Origin: Oscarella lobularis
Lineage: Eukaryota; Porifera; Homoscleromorpha; Homosclerophorida; Oscarellidae
Direction of reading: 5' to 3'
DNA length: 64,000 nt
NCBI RefSeq assembly: GCF_947507565.1
Contig: NC_089176.1
Span: forward strand, 2,790,001 to 2,854,000
Part shown: in pieces, positions 22,416 to 32,923 of the stretch
How the letters are laid out: each line of letters opens with the position of its first letter
How positions within the stretch are numbered: the first letter of the stretch is position 1
Notes under the pieces: model-generated
Told to the model about the DNA's origin: nothing
What the model saw: only the letters and a program-made list of their open reading frames with translations
Database searches by the model: none
Translations under genes and position numbers: made by a program

Positions 22416-23083
22416 TCACCCAGAACATCCCCTGCATCCACAGTGTACGCATTCAACGAGTTTTCCCTAGAAACATCAGACTCAGACAGTTTTGTATATG
22501 ATGGCCTTAGCATTTCTTCACATACGGCTTCCAATTTTGTCTTGGGGACACGACAGATGCAGTTCGTTCCGAAATTCGTATCCTTCGTCTGAATGCATCG
22601 CAAGCAGCACAGGTTCTCGTAGCCCTGCTTCTTCCACTTGGCTATCAGATTTCGGTCGGCTATTCCCTCATCCAAACAATATTCATACAGTTCTGTATAC
22701 AATTATTTGTCAGAGGATTCATTAGTTTTACTGCAGAAGCCCAGCTAAAGAAGGCTAACCTCTGCTTATAGCTTTTCTCTTGTAAAACAAGTCATAAAGG
22801 TAACGCGAACGCTGATGGTGAAGTCTGCGATCAGGGAAAGGACGATATTGAACATACGACGGTGTCATAGGTTTGAAATTGCCTGAATATTGGCCACATA
22901 GCTTCCACTTTTCTCTTTCCTTCGTGCGACTCGGTTTCGGCTAAACGCGAGCGTTGTCACGCGGCTGTGATAGTTTTCTCCCCACGAACCTTCTCTCATT
23001 TTGAGATCTAACTCGTCTAGGGTTGGTTCGATCAAGTCCCATCCGTCTGGAGGTGGCTTTTTGCTTCGCTTCACTCTCGGCAT
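22416..23083 (-). CDS. BUD31: BUD31/G10 splicing factor
   Basis: Small zinc-cluster protein of the activated spliceosome. Exons in order give [75 protein letters not shown] and the terminal [12 protein letters not shown] followed by TGA at 22416-22418. All conserved cysteines are present and length matches the 144-residue family. Start 23083 matches the family N-terminus; an in-frame Met further upstream would add an unrelated leader. One intron (22882-22825, 58 nt) has a GC donor instead of GT: CAG|GCAATT...CGCAG; no GT donor there keeps both frame and the conserved joint FR|LHHQ. It is head to head with the DUF4139 gene. Confidence 0.94.
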
Positions 23084-23151
23084 AACGAAAAGGAACGAGA
23101 CCTGCGCACGTTTGGTCTCCGGCACTCCCGTATAAGAAAACAAACTGTATC
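23084..23151. promoter_or_regulatory. Likely bidirectional promoter, BUD31 / DUF4139 gene
   Basis: 68 bp between divergent start codons. Inferred shared promoter; no motif recognised. Confidence 0.45.
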
Positions 23152-25327
23152 ATGGAATTTTGCATCAAAGACTGCCCTGTCGAGAATGTGGTCGTGTTTC
23201 TGGATCAGGCTGAGGTCACGAGAAAGGTGAAAGCTCGTCTCGTCGCCGGGGAAACTCAAATCGTCCTGAACGACCTCTCCCCGTCGATCGACAAAGATTC
23301 GATCCGGTAAAAACGAATGCGCATTCGTTCCACTTCTCTGCATGCATCTATACGTGCAGAGTGGAAGGCAGCGGAGCGGCGACAATCAACGAAGTGGTCT
23401 ACTCGAGCGAAAAGACGCAGGCCGTCGAAAAGAACGAAGAAAACACGCAGGGAGAGGCAAAGAACGAGAAGCAGCAGCTCCAGGCGAAAGAGAAGGATCT
23501 TCGTCGACAGCAGGAGAGCTTAGGTCTCAAAAGAAAACGAATAGAGACGCAGATTCTCGTTCTGGAAGGTCTCGCCGAGCACGTGACGAAAAGCGGCAAA
23601 GCGAAACCGGTTGGCCGACTCAGATTCAACCTCCCCGTAGTGTTTTGACTGACTTTTTGTGCGAAGGAATCCGGCGACTTTGTTGACACTCTGTCCGACG
23701 AGACGCTTCAGGGCGTGGCGCGCTTTTTTGATTTGCATAAGCGCGAGATGCGTCGCTTGGACGAGGAACATCAGAAGACGCGTCACGAGAGCGACAGCAT
23801 TGCCGCTGAGCTGAAAATGATTGACGAGAAGCTGAAGAAATTGATGCCAAAGAGAGAAAAAGGCAATTTCAAGAGGTTTATTGACGAATACTGTTAAAAT
23901 TTCTATTGGGATAGTATGTTTATTTTAATGATGACTTTTTGATTTGCCTCCGTAGGGAGATTATAATCATGCTCGAAGCGAAGAAAGAAGCTGACGTGGA
24001 ATTACTCGTGTCATATCTTGTCAAAGATGCCAGCTGGAGCCCCAAGTATGACCTAAGAGTGTTCAGCAAGGAGAAAAAGATTCAGGTACTGACATACCGG
24101 TATTATATATAATTCTATCTCTCTCCTGTCGTCAGATAAACTATTTTGGCATGATAAAGCAATGCACGGGAGAGGAATGGACTGAGGCGAGTGTGGAGCT
24201 GTCGACAGCGATGCCCAGCGTCGGCGGAATGGCGCCCGTACTTCCGACAGTTGAGCTTGGCTATAAGCGAATTATGCTGCCTGTACCCAGAAGCAGAGGA
24301 CGACCAATGAAGCAATTGATGGCAAGGGGATTTGGTGGCGGTGGTATAGATAAGTATGATGAAGACAGCGATGACGACGATCTTCTTGAGTGCTCGGCCG
24401 CACTACCGTCGTCGTCACCAATACCTGAAATATCAGTACCCACGACTGAAGTACGTTAGAAGAGACGTATCGCGTATCTCTCTTCTAGTACCTCTTAGGT
24501 GAAATCTGGCATTACAGGCACGACGTTCAAAGTGCCGAGGCAATCTACAATTCCATCAGATGACACCGGTCACAAGGTTACATTATTTGACGCTGTGATT
24601 TCCAATACTTTTTATTTGGTTTCTTCTTTACAGGTAACTGTAGCTCAGGTGCCTCTTGACCCGTCGTTTGAATACGAATCCGTTCCCAAATTGGCTGCCT
24701 TTGCCTTTTTGAAAGCCAAAGTTAGGAACTCGTCTCCGTACTCTCTTCTTGCCGGACCTGCCAACGTGTTTCTTGACAACAACTTCGTAGCTAAAGTAAA
24801 ACAAAAGGCTATTGCGAATGCCATAAAAATTGTTTCTGTATTTCTAGTCTTCCTTGAAATCAGTCAGTCCCGATGAAGAGTTTGAGTGTTCTCTCGGAGT
24901 TGATCCGTCCGTTCGCGTTGTCTACAAACCCGTTCAGAAATTCCGCGAGCACTCGGGTCTCTTTACGAAGATGACTCAAGTGAAGATGCAGCAGCATGTC
25001 GAGGTTAAAAACACGAAGGCTGACCCAATCAAAATTGTCGTCACCGACCAGTTGCCGCTTAGCTCGGACGAGAAGATCAAGGTTAATTTCGTACCCCTGG
25101 TCTTAGTATTAATTAATCTATTTGATTTAATGAGTAAGGTTACCTTGACGGAGCCGGAATTTCGCAAAGGGGACAAGAAAAGGCAACTGGGAGAAGGCGG
25201 ATCGGTGGAACTGAACAAGAGCAATAATCTGGAGTGGACGGTAAATGTCAAACCGCAGGAAACTCACACTATCAAACTGCACTACACTGTCGAGTATCCC
25301 CAAACAGAAAGAATACAAGGACTGTGA
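23152..25327 (+). CDS. DUF4140/DUF4139 domain protein (F37C4.5-like)
   Basis: Uncharacterised family known from nematode F37C4.5 and bacterial mucoidy-inhibitor-like proteins. The N-terminal DUF4140 part starts MEFCIKDCPVENVVVFLDQA and EVTRKV. It is followed by a long charged coiled coil (about 23363-23880: EKNEENTQGEAKNEKQQLQ onward), then DVELLVSYLVKDASWSPKYD-type DUF4139 beta-strands, a low-complexity acidic loop (DEDSDDDDLLE near 24360), and the C-terminal block ending LHYTVEYPQTERIQGL. About eight exons. The family has no agreed function. The presence of both domain ends and a clean stop at 25325-25327 makes the gene call firm, while exon edges in the middle are approximate. Confidence 0.85.
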
Positions 25328-25535
25328 AGAGGGGAAGACGAAATTGACTCACTAAAACTTTACACGCGGTACTGTTTCACGCTCTAACGCGCTGAGAAAG
25401 CGCACGTTTTTATGTGTACAAGCTGAGTGGATATCTTTTAAAGGAAAACAGACGGTCATTTTTCGCCTAGTCACTCTTATCTGTGGGCTCTAATGTTGTT
25501 TTCTCTCATTCAGGACGTCAGCTTCTAAGACAACG

Positions 25536-26273
25536 TCAAATGTCTCTCAAATACTCGCCGGTAATCCAGCCGGTAATCCAGTCAAAATCCAAACCGAGAT
25601 TTTTCTTGAAGAAACCGTTTATAGCATGCGCCTTTTTGTCTGCAACGCTTTGCCGAATGAGATCCTGATACATCTGTTGAGACTTGTCGTGAAGAACGAA
25701 GAAGATGCCCTCTATTTCACCGTACTGCAAGTGCCTGTCGATGGTCAATTGTTCAGGAATTGTCCATTCCTTTTGGACGTAGACAGGAAAGGTACTTCCT
25801 CGAAGACTGTACTCACACAGTGTGTACGTTTGCTGTCTTTTTCCGCCAAAGCCGCCTTGACTCCACTCGACGTCTATTATGTCAATGGTATCCTTTAGTG
25901 TAAGAACTTTGTCTCGCAGGTAGTCAATATTCCGTTGAACGTCTTCGCGGTCACTTTTCTGCTGCTTTAGAATGTCGGCTGGTTCTTTATCCACTTGTTT
26001 TTTCACTGCTCTGGCTGATATGCCGGATTCTATGCACGCTTTCAGCAAACGTTCGTTGGTAGCGTCTGATTTTGCCTCCCACTTCTCAATGGCTAGGCAG
26101 AGCCTCAAGCGGTAACTCGTTGTACTCTCTCTGATTTCTCTGATGTCGTTCGTATCAAGTTGGAGAGACAAGGCGATTTCGTCCCAAGATCCCCTGCCAA
26201 CTAGGCTGACAGCCATTTTGACTTCATGGGAAAGAGGACCGGACATGCTCTGGATCAAATCTATTCGTGGCAC
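25536..26273 (-). CDS. Single-exon Death-domain protein of unknown role
   Basis: 245 residues without introns. Residues about 15-85 (SHEVKMAVSLVGRGSWDEIA to LKACIESGISARAVK) have the six-helix Death-domain pattern: WDEIALSLQLD, IREIRESTTS, LCLAIEKWEAK. A coiled-coil stretch follows (KQQKSDREDVQRNIDYLRDK). The remaining 120 residues include GFGGKRQQTYTLCEYSLRG and EGIFFVLHDKSQQMYQDL, which I do not recognise. No enzyme motif or membrane segment is seen. It probably works as an adaptor by Death-Death binding. The Roc-COR-Death gene 7 kb away is a possible partner, by proximity only. Confidence 0.7.
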   Translation of the reverse strand: MPRIDLIQSMSGPLSHEVKMAVSLVGRGSWDEIALSLQLDTNDIREIRESTTSYRLRLCLAIEKWEAKSDATNERLLKACIESGISARAVKKQVDKEPADILKQQKSDREDVQRNIDYLRDKVLTLKDTIDIIDVEWSQGGFGGKRQQTYTLCEYSLRGSTFPVYVQKEWTIPEQLTIDRHLQYGEIEGIFFVLHDKSQQMYQDLIRQSVADKKAHAINGFFKKNLGLDFDWITGWITGEYLRDI

Positions 26274-26378
26274 AGTTATAAACGCAGTCGGGCGTTCTTC
26301 TCAATCGGACGAGTCACCTTTTTCTTCAGAGTTCATGGTGACGAAGGCTTTATGAATGGTATGCACATCAGAGCTGAT

Positions 26379-26436
26379 CTAGGAACGTCTCAGGATATGA
26401 CGTTGCTCTAGGAACGTCTCAGGATATGACGTTGCA
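26379..26436. repeat. 29-bp tandem duplication in a divergent promoter
   Basis: A 29-bp unit beginning CTAGGAACGTCTCAGGATAT is present twice in a row (26379-26407 and 26408-26436) with a single mismatch at the last base. It lies between the Death-domain gene and the arrestin-domain gene, which are read away from each other. Confidence 0.88.
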
Positions 26437-26566
26437 CTGACCCATTTAGGTAATCAGTTTCACTATTCACTTTCGCCACCGTGCGCTATTGAGTGCCGTG
26501 CTGACGCTTAGACTTACTCTCTCGGCAGTCTGCTGCCGCAATAATGCATTGAAGGAGCTCGAGAGG

Positions 26567-28144
26567 ATGAACGAAATTTGCATCAGAACGAACAAAGGCG
26601 AATACGTCGGAGGAGAGACGATTTTCGGGTGCGAAAATATACTTCCTCCAGCTCTAGCGTAAATCAATCTACAGGATAGTCTATCTTGCTGTAAGAAATC
26701 CAATTCAATCGAGAAAGCTGAAGCTCAAAATCAAAGGACACGAAAAATGTTCGAACCACGCCTATTATCCGGTTTCGTCCAGTGTAGTAACCAAGTGTAC
26801 AGGCGAGTGGGACTATTCCTATTCGGTGCGAGAGGAAGACAACTGGGTAAAAAGAACAGGAAAGAAAAAAGGTCGAACACAGTTTCTAGAGCTGAATCAA
26901 AATCTTATAGAATATGAAGGTATTGACTGCTATCATATTGAGATTGGAACATCTGAACATACGTACCTAATAGATGATTTTCCATTGGGCTACTTTTTCT
27001 ATCCCTTTCAGTATGTGCTACCCCAAGGATTGCCAGGTGGTGCCAAACGATAGTGCCATTGTGTATGCATGATTTGGGCGTGGCGTTGGCAGGAACGTTT
27101 TATTACAAATGCGACGAGAAGGGCAATTCTGTACTAGCTGAGGTAGCCTATAAGATCAAGGCGGAAGTGGTGGACACTTCAGGAAGTTCTGACGCTAAAC
27201 TGAAAGTACTGAGAAAGAGCGTGCAAATGTATTTAGTATAGCGATTTAGTTCTTAGGCAGTCCAGCTACTTTCGATAAGTGATCGATGCAAGATCCGCGA
27301 CGCTGCAGAATGTACAAAAACCAGTATGGTGAAAACGTGTTGCTGCATTCCTCGAGGAGATGTCATTGTCACAGCAAAGTAAATTTAGTTTGACAACTGG
27401 CTTTATATCATGATCATGGGAAGTTCCCAACGTTAGTCTAGACAAAATGACGTACCAGACAGGTGAAGAAGCGACCATCTTAATTGATGTCAAGAACAAT
27501 TCGTCTATTAACACCAGCCATATGGTTGTGAGAGTAAGCAACTTCCGTTAGACCTTGTACCATAACATAGAGGTAAGACTGCATGTATTGTTTCAGCTGA
27601 TGCGAGGTATTAGACTGCGAGGAGCTGATGCTCATCGCGAAAGGAGCAAAAAGGAACCAAAGTGTCTGATGGATGTCATGAGTATGAGTTCCTATGAAGG
27701 GTGCGCAAGCGGATCATTCAAACGAACGTGAGAGCCACCATGGAATCCTTCTGGTCACTACTGTTATCATTTTTAGCAATGCACCTATCAAGCTTTGGTC
27801 TCAACAACACGAGATCGATAAAGCGGACATACTGCCAAGCACCAGTGGTTCTGTTGTTAGGGTACAGTTTCAACAAGTCACGCGTCAATTATAACATTAT
27901 GTTTTAGTGCAATTATCACATTGATATAGAGGTAGTGGTGCCTTGGGCACCAGACGTTGAACTGCAGGTTCCAATACAAATCAAGCCGCCAAAAAACAAA
28001 ACGGTGAGACTTGTGTGAACTGAAACTGAGTGCTCTAATATTTTTCTTCAGTGGGAAGAATGGAAGTCTCCGTCGTGGGCAAGCGAGTGTCACCGGGTTA
28101 TTACACAAGGCCCATGCGCAGTGACCGCCAAGACTCTAGGTTAG
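26567..28144 (+). CDS. Arrestin-domain-containing protein (alpha-arrestin type)
   Basis: Alpha-arrestins act as adaptors that bring ubiquitin ligases to membrane cargo. Exon 1 gives MNEICIRTNKGEYVGGETIF, the usual first strands. Next come IVYLAVRNPIQSRKLKLKIK, GYFFYPFQYVLPQGLPG (the family FPF...LP..LP motif), VLAEVAYKIKAEVVD and, in the C-terminal arrestin fold, MTYQTGEEATILIDVKNNS. The last exons give HIDIEVVVPWAPDVELQVPI and a short tail ending at 28144. About eight exons with short introns. No PPxY motif, the usual NEDD4-ligase docking site, was seen, so the ligase link is not supported here. The extreme C-terminus overlaps the 3' end of the opposite-strand gene. Confidence 0.82.
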
Positions 28145-28892
28145 ATGCAATACCAGTAGAAACGTCTCCACTAATAGATTTTTGAGCAGACTCCGCGTCA
28201 TTTTCTGGCGTAATTATTTCACCACAATAGCAAATAGATACAGTACGAACAAACAGAAAATTGACAAATCTAACTAAGGGGTAAGGCCATTGCTCTGAAT
28301 CGGTACCAGTCAACATTGTTGTCATACTACTGAACCTACCCAGTATTAATTAAATAATGCTCTTACCATGTGCTCCTTGGCGTTGGCGTCGAGCTGTTTG
28401 AAGCTCTTTACAGGTGTCAATGATCATCTTATTTAGGGCAGATAATTCGCGAATTAATCCCTTCAGTGTCGGCGCTCCGTCGCACGATTCCGGCAATTTC
28501 TTCGTTTTCTCGGTGTCTTTGAGCTCGACTTCCGTCGCTTTGACCATTTGAGAATCGGTGATGACGTCAGAGGCGGGATTTTCTTCTTCTTCCGCCGCGT
28601 TCGAGTTTTCTTTTACGCTTCGACGATGATTTTCGGGACTTGTTGCAACAAGAACGACGGCGTCTTCGGCGACGGCGGCGGTTGTTTCGTTCGAGTTTTC
28701 TTCTACGCCGTCTGCTTCTTCTGTCGGTTCTTTGGCTTCGATTTCGCCCGTTGTCTCGTCGATCGTTTTTTCGTCGGCGTTTTGACACGGAATTTCATCC
28801 GCGGCGATATCATCCGAGTCGGCAGCGAGATCTTTGACCTTTTTCGCCTGGCTATCACTTTCAACGGTTTTCTTGTGCTTTCGACCTTTCAT
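28101..28892 (-). CDS. Acidic low-complexity protein, unknown
   Basis: Exon 1 (28892-28367) encodes 175 residues: a basic start ([20 protein letters not shown]), then a long Glu/Asp/Thr-rich region, then a more ordered helix [26 protein letters not shown] donor at 28366 and a TTCAG acceptor at 28295 allow an in-frame second exon (28294-28101) ending at TAA. I recognise no family. The basic lysine start suggests a nuclear protein, by inference only. The second exon would overlap the last 44 bp of the arrestin gene on the other strand; it is the weaker part of the call. The start lies 131 bp from the RPS9 ATG. Confidence 0.5.
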
Positions 28893-29023
28893 AACTGAAA
28901 TTGCTGAATGCGAATTCTGTCATTTTGCCGGGCTTGGACGACTAAAGAGTGCACGTGATTCACGTGGTTTACAGCTATTGGTTTGCGCATGTTCGCGAAG
29001 GGGTTCCACGTGGTGCGACGAAG

Positions 29024-29652
29024 ATGGTGAAGAAAGTCTGCTCCAAAACGTACCAGACGCCACGTCGGCCGTTCGAAAAGGAACGACTCGATCAGGAATT
29101 GAAGCTCATCGGCGAATACGGCCTCCGATGCAAGCGCGAAGTGTGGCGAGTCAAATACGCGCTCGCGAAGATGCGAAAAGCGGCCCGAGAGCTTCTGACG
29201 CTCGACGAAAAGGACACCCGTCGTCTCTTCGAAGGAAACGCGCTTCTTCGTCGTCTCGTACGCATCGGCGTGCTCGACGAAACGCGAATGAAGCTCGATT
29301 ACGTTCTCGGTCTTCGCGTCGAAGATTTTCTCGAGCGACGACTTCAAACGCAAGTTTTCAAACTCGGCCTAGCGAAATCGATCCATCACGCGCGCGTTCT
29401 GATACGACAGCGGCACATACGGTAGGTGGGGCCCCTTTCGAGGAAACACCGAAAATAAAGTCGCTGTCGTGCAGCGTTCGTAAACAAATCGTCAACGTAC
29501 CGTCGTTCGTCGTGCGACTGGACTCGCAGAAGCACATCGATTTCTCGTTGACGTCGCCGTACGGCGGCGGACGTCCGGGACGCGTCAAGCGAAAGAAGCA
29601 GCGCAAAGCGCAAGCCGGAGACGACGACGACGATGAAGAGGACGACGATTAG
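29024..29652 (+). CDS. RPS9: 40S ribosomal protein S9 (uS4)
   Basis: Small-subunit protein uS4, an early 40S assembly protein. Two exons (29024-29421 and 29475-29652) join as [15 protein letters not shown]. Family blocks: [38 protein letters not shown], the S4 RNA-binding part [35 protein letters not shown] and [19 protein letters not shown]. It ends in a basic then acidic tail ([11 protein letters not shown]). Start at 29024 ([11 protein letters not shown]) because it fits the family; earlier in-frame ATGs give unrelated residues. A standard AATAAA lies 131 bp past the stop. Confidence 0.97.
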
Positions 29653-30153
29653 TTTCATTGGTACGTACTCGAGCGGGCGCCTTTCTCATCCAAACACTAT
29701 AAAATAAATTCTAGGGGCTTTTTTGTGTGCTCAGGAGGAAAAAACGGAAAAGACATTATAATGAATGTGTTTTTCTTGCTTCAATAAAGCCTGGGTTCAG
29801 TTACTAAAATTCGTGCTCCTGTCCGATGTAGTGTTTCTTTTGGCCCGGTGAACGAGCTAGGACACGCAGTAGATCCTTAATTAGCAATGCAGACATACAG
29901 GCTTGCGTCACTATTTCCAGTAGACAAAAACAGGCTAGCCTCGCCTCCTTTTAATACACTGCAGAGTAGTAAAGAAAAGCTCGCATATATATAATCTAAA
30001 TCCTCGGATTTCATTAGAAATTGAGTGAGCAGAGATAAATAGGATTTATCTCTGGCGTGAGTACCGGTGAATAGACTATAGCTTCATGCACGTGTGAAGG
30101 CGTATCTTCCCCAAGGCGCGTGAGGTATAAGTGAATTCAATGCTGGTTCCGCT
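29653..30153. other. Gene-free gap with RPS9 3' end
   Basis: About 500 bp, AT-rich, with the RPS9 polyadenylation signal at 29783. A short stem, AATAAATCC-type sequence around 30035-30055 (GAGATAAAT / ATTTATCTC), is visible but weak. No exon seen. Confidence 0.45.
29783..29788 (+). promoter_or_regulatory. AATAAA polyadenylation signal of RPS9
   Basis: AATAAA 131 bp after the RPS9 stop codon and on its strand, followed by a GT-rich stretch. Position fits a normal 3' end. Confidence 0.6.
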
Positions 30154-31517
30154 GTGACGGTAAGTGCACGTCCTGTAGCCTCTTGTTCCCGCTTCATGGC
30201 TAGACGATTGTCAACGGTAGCAGCGGCGTACCAAATTGCGTTCGCAAAAGTCGAAAAGCAGACTCTGAGCGTTCTCCTAAACAACGTTGAGCGTCGAATT
30301 CCCGCCGCGTACGTGTGGGATCACAAACGCCACAGTACCAGTCCCAAAACGGCGCCGTCACTCGCTCCTCTTATCCGCTGGGATCCCACTCAGGTGACTG
30401 TCAATTGGTCAACGGGTGATCAGAGCGAAATTAGTGCCGAATGGCTTGCTAAGCATTTTGCTATTCCTGAGAAGCAATCCCAACGTTTTCCCGGCTCCAA
30501 TGGCAAGATCCATTGGGGCAGCGACTACTTTTCGAAGATCCCAACGTTTGATTTCCAAACGCTGTTGAAGAACGATCAACATTTGCTGGATTTATTCGAT
30601 CAGCTGGAGTCACACGGAATCTTACTTGTGAGTGGTGCCAAAGCGGAGAGCGGCCAGTTGCGCTTGCTGGACGCTCGATTCGGGTGGCTTCGTTATACCA
30701 TCAATCACGCTGGCTATAGGTAATTCATGGAGTGTCGCGAAAGCCGCTATGTTAGGAGATGTTTCTGCAGCAATCTGATGAATGTTAAAACCGTTGAGAA
30801 TCCCACAACGCTTGCCAACACTGGTCGAAGGCTCCATCTTCACGTCGATTTTCCTTTCGTCACTTACACCACCAGCGTGAGCATTGTTATATAAGTCGCA
30901 CCTTGTGCTATTAGCGCCCCTCGGCTTTTTAGTTCCGGTGTTTACACTGTATCCAGCAAGTGCCTCGTCCTCGAGCTGGAGCCGGATGGTATTGCGACGG
31001 TTTTGCTGTTGCTGATCATCTGAGAAAGGAAGATCCGCGAGCGTTTGATATTCTCAGTAGCTATCCGATAGAATTCGCCGATTCCGCACAAAGAGAGCAC
31101 GTTCAATTCAGTACCAAGTCGTGGCATCCAATGTTGAAGTAAGTACAGAGTAGAATATACATGTAGAAGCACCATTGCTTATGCCTTAGACTTGATGAAG
31201 ATAAGAAGCAAGTGGAAGGTGTCTACATTAGCAATCATGCTCAAAGCAGTCGGTATCTGGCGAGACTAAAGCCCAGCCTCTTTGAGTGGTACGCCGCGTA
31301 TTATCAATACACGCGCCTGCTGCACGACCCTCGATTTGTGATTGAAGTCAAACTCGAGCCAGGGCAGATTCTCGTATTCGAGAACACGCGCGTTTTGCAC
31401 GGGCGACCGGAGTTTGAGGCGAGAAAGGGCGAGGTGCGCCATCTAGAGTCAATCTGCTTTGACAGAGACGCCGTCTACGCGAAAAAGAGAGCACTACTAG
31501 CAAAGAAAGCAGCTTGA
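30154..31517 (+). CDS. BBOX1/TMLHE-type 2-oxoglutarate dioxygenase
   Basis: Fe(II)/2-oxoglutarate hydroxylase of the carnitine pathway (gamma-butyrobetaine or trimethyllysine hydroxylase). Arg-rich, acid-free leader (MTVSARPVASCSRFMARRLS) suggests a mitochondrial presequence, as in TMLHE. The N-terminal DUF971-like domain keeps LIRWDPTQVTVNWSTGDQSE and EWLAKHF. In the catalytic domain the HxD pair is LHVDFPF, followed after a splice by CLHCIQQ and YCDGFAVADHLRKEDPRAF; the distal His and the 2OG-binding Arg sit in VLHGRPEFEARKGEVRHLE. About five exons; stop at 31515-31517. The zinc-binding cysteines usual in the N-terminal domain are absent. I cannot tell which of the two carnitine hydroxylases it is. 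Confidence 0.85.
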
Positions 31518-31640
31518 CAGAATTCTTTGACTCTGACTGCACGTTTGAGTGTTATCATTTCAAAGCAAGGTGCACAAAAATGAAATTCGTTCATGATAAA
31601 CGCAAACAAGAGCGTACTTATACTCTACTTCAAAAGACAT

Positions 31641-32839
31641 TCAGTTCCCTAACGTCCTTGTCGCCGGATGTTGCGCCGGCAGGACAATATTGACATTCGA
31701 AAAGTTATAGGCACTTCTTGGACACTGAAACACAGGAAAGCTAGTTAGAAAACGCGATTAATAAGACTAATTCAACCTTGTTTGCATAGTGCCCTCGTTC
31801 ACCACACTAAAACATATGCTGTAAAGCGAGATCAAGCAGAGCCAGTTGGACATACCTTGAAGCAAGTCACTTGGTCGAGTGGCCGTCTTATTCCGGGTAT
31901 ATAAGGATGTGAAGCCTGCGGCTCCTGACCACCTTCCTCCTGCAAAAGTGTCAATTCACAAGACACTAGTAGTAGTGATCGAGGTCTCATACCCTTCCGG
32001 CTAGTCCAAGATAAGGAGGCAACTCGAATTTAGCACTTGGAGAAAAAGGAAGAGCGTAGTCCAAATGCAGAGAGAGGCGATTTCATGCCAACTTACTGCT
32101 TGTACTTGCAATTGGCGCCGTCCTTGCAAAACCCACACAAATAATTGACGCAGAGTACGCGTCGAACGTGCCGATTTCGACACGATTGACCTGAGAGAGG
32201 AGGAAGGGAAACCGCACGAGCGGAACACAGAGAGAAGAAAGCAAGTGCGCATGAGAAAGGAGAGGAGCCTCATTCGCGCAAATGACAACATACCGTGCTT
32301 ACAAAATCCCCTATCGTACCAAGGGCAATCCTTTATTTTCGATTTGGGGTCAATGTGTTGATACGGACAATCTTTGTTATTACACACGCCTACATGTCCG
32401 AATAATTTCGTAAGTACAAAAAAAGAAATAGTATTAGTAGAAATTATTATAGTATTGCCGTTTGAAGTGCGCGATCTACCGTATTTCGAAAAGAAGTAGC
32501 ATTCGGGCATTTTTGTCATGTCGTATTCGTGAAGGAATTCGCACAGATCGCCTTTTTTGCAGAGACCGCGTAGCCAGTGCTTGCAAACGACGGATTTGTC
32601 GCCGCTGCGATGTCGAAAAGGACAGAGAGCGCTTCGCGCGCACGCCTTTCGAAGATAGAACTCGCACACGGCCGCTCCGGACTCTGAGCGAGCGAAACGT
32701 TACGAAAGAAAGCGCAGAGAAAGGGGGGGAACCCACTGTCCATTCCAGGAAAAGGCAGCGAAAGAACGCCGAGTTGCCGTTCCAAGGCCGTTTCGATCTC
32801 GAAGACGACGTCGTCGACGTTGCAGATTATTTCTTGCAT
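31641..32839 (-). CDS. CPSF4: CPSF4 (CPSF30), mRNA 3'-end processing zinc-finger protein
   Basis: Recognises the AAUAAA signal within the cleavage and polyadenylation complex. It starts MQEIICNVDDVVFEIETALE, followed by LPFPGMDS and five CCCH fingers: VCEFYLRKACARSALCPFRH, VCKHWLRGLCKKGDLCEF, ECYFFSKYG...NNKDCPYQH, DCPWYDRGFCKHG...SCRNRH and VLCVNYLCGFCKDGANCKYK. Near the C-terminus a 30-nt exon (31777-31806) supplies the core of the CCHC zinc knuckle, CFKCGERGHYANKC. The final exon ends LPAQHPATRTLGN with TGA at 31641-31643. It is head to head with PDAP1, with 84 bp between ATGs. Confidence 0.93.
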
Positions 32840-32923
32840 TTTCGCCCGGAGGAAAACAGTCAAGACACGTGGTCGCTGTTCGACGATTGCGCATGCGTTT
32901 TTTTCTAGACGAAAAGGCTTGGA
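32840..32923. promoter_or_regulatory. Likely bidirectional promoter, CPSF4 / PDAP1
   Basis: 84 bp between divergent start codons of two broadly expressed genes. Inferred from spacing alone. Confidence 0.45.

Noticed and set aside
28834-29652. Long open frame across RPS9 in a different frame.
   Set aside because: It is Arg/Ser-rich nonsense; the RPS9 frame matches the family throughout.
31641-31900. CPSF4 C-terminus appeared to have a degenerate zinc knuckle missing His and Cys.
   Set aside because: A 30-nt exon at 31777-31806 between TTTTAG and GTTGAA restores a complete CCHC knuckle in frame.
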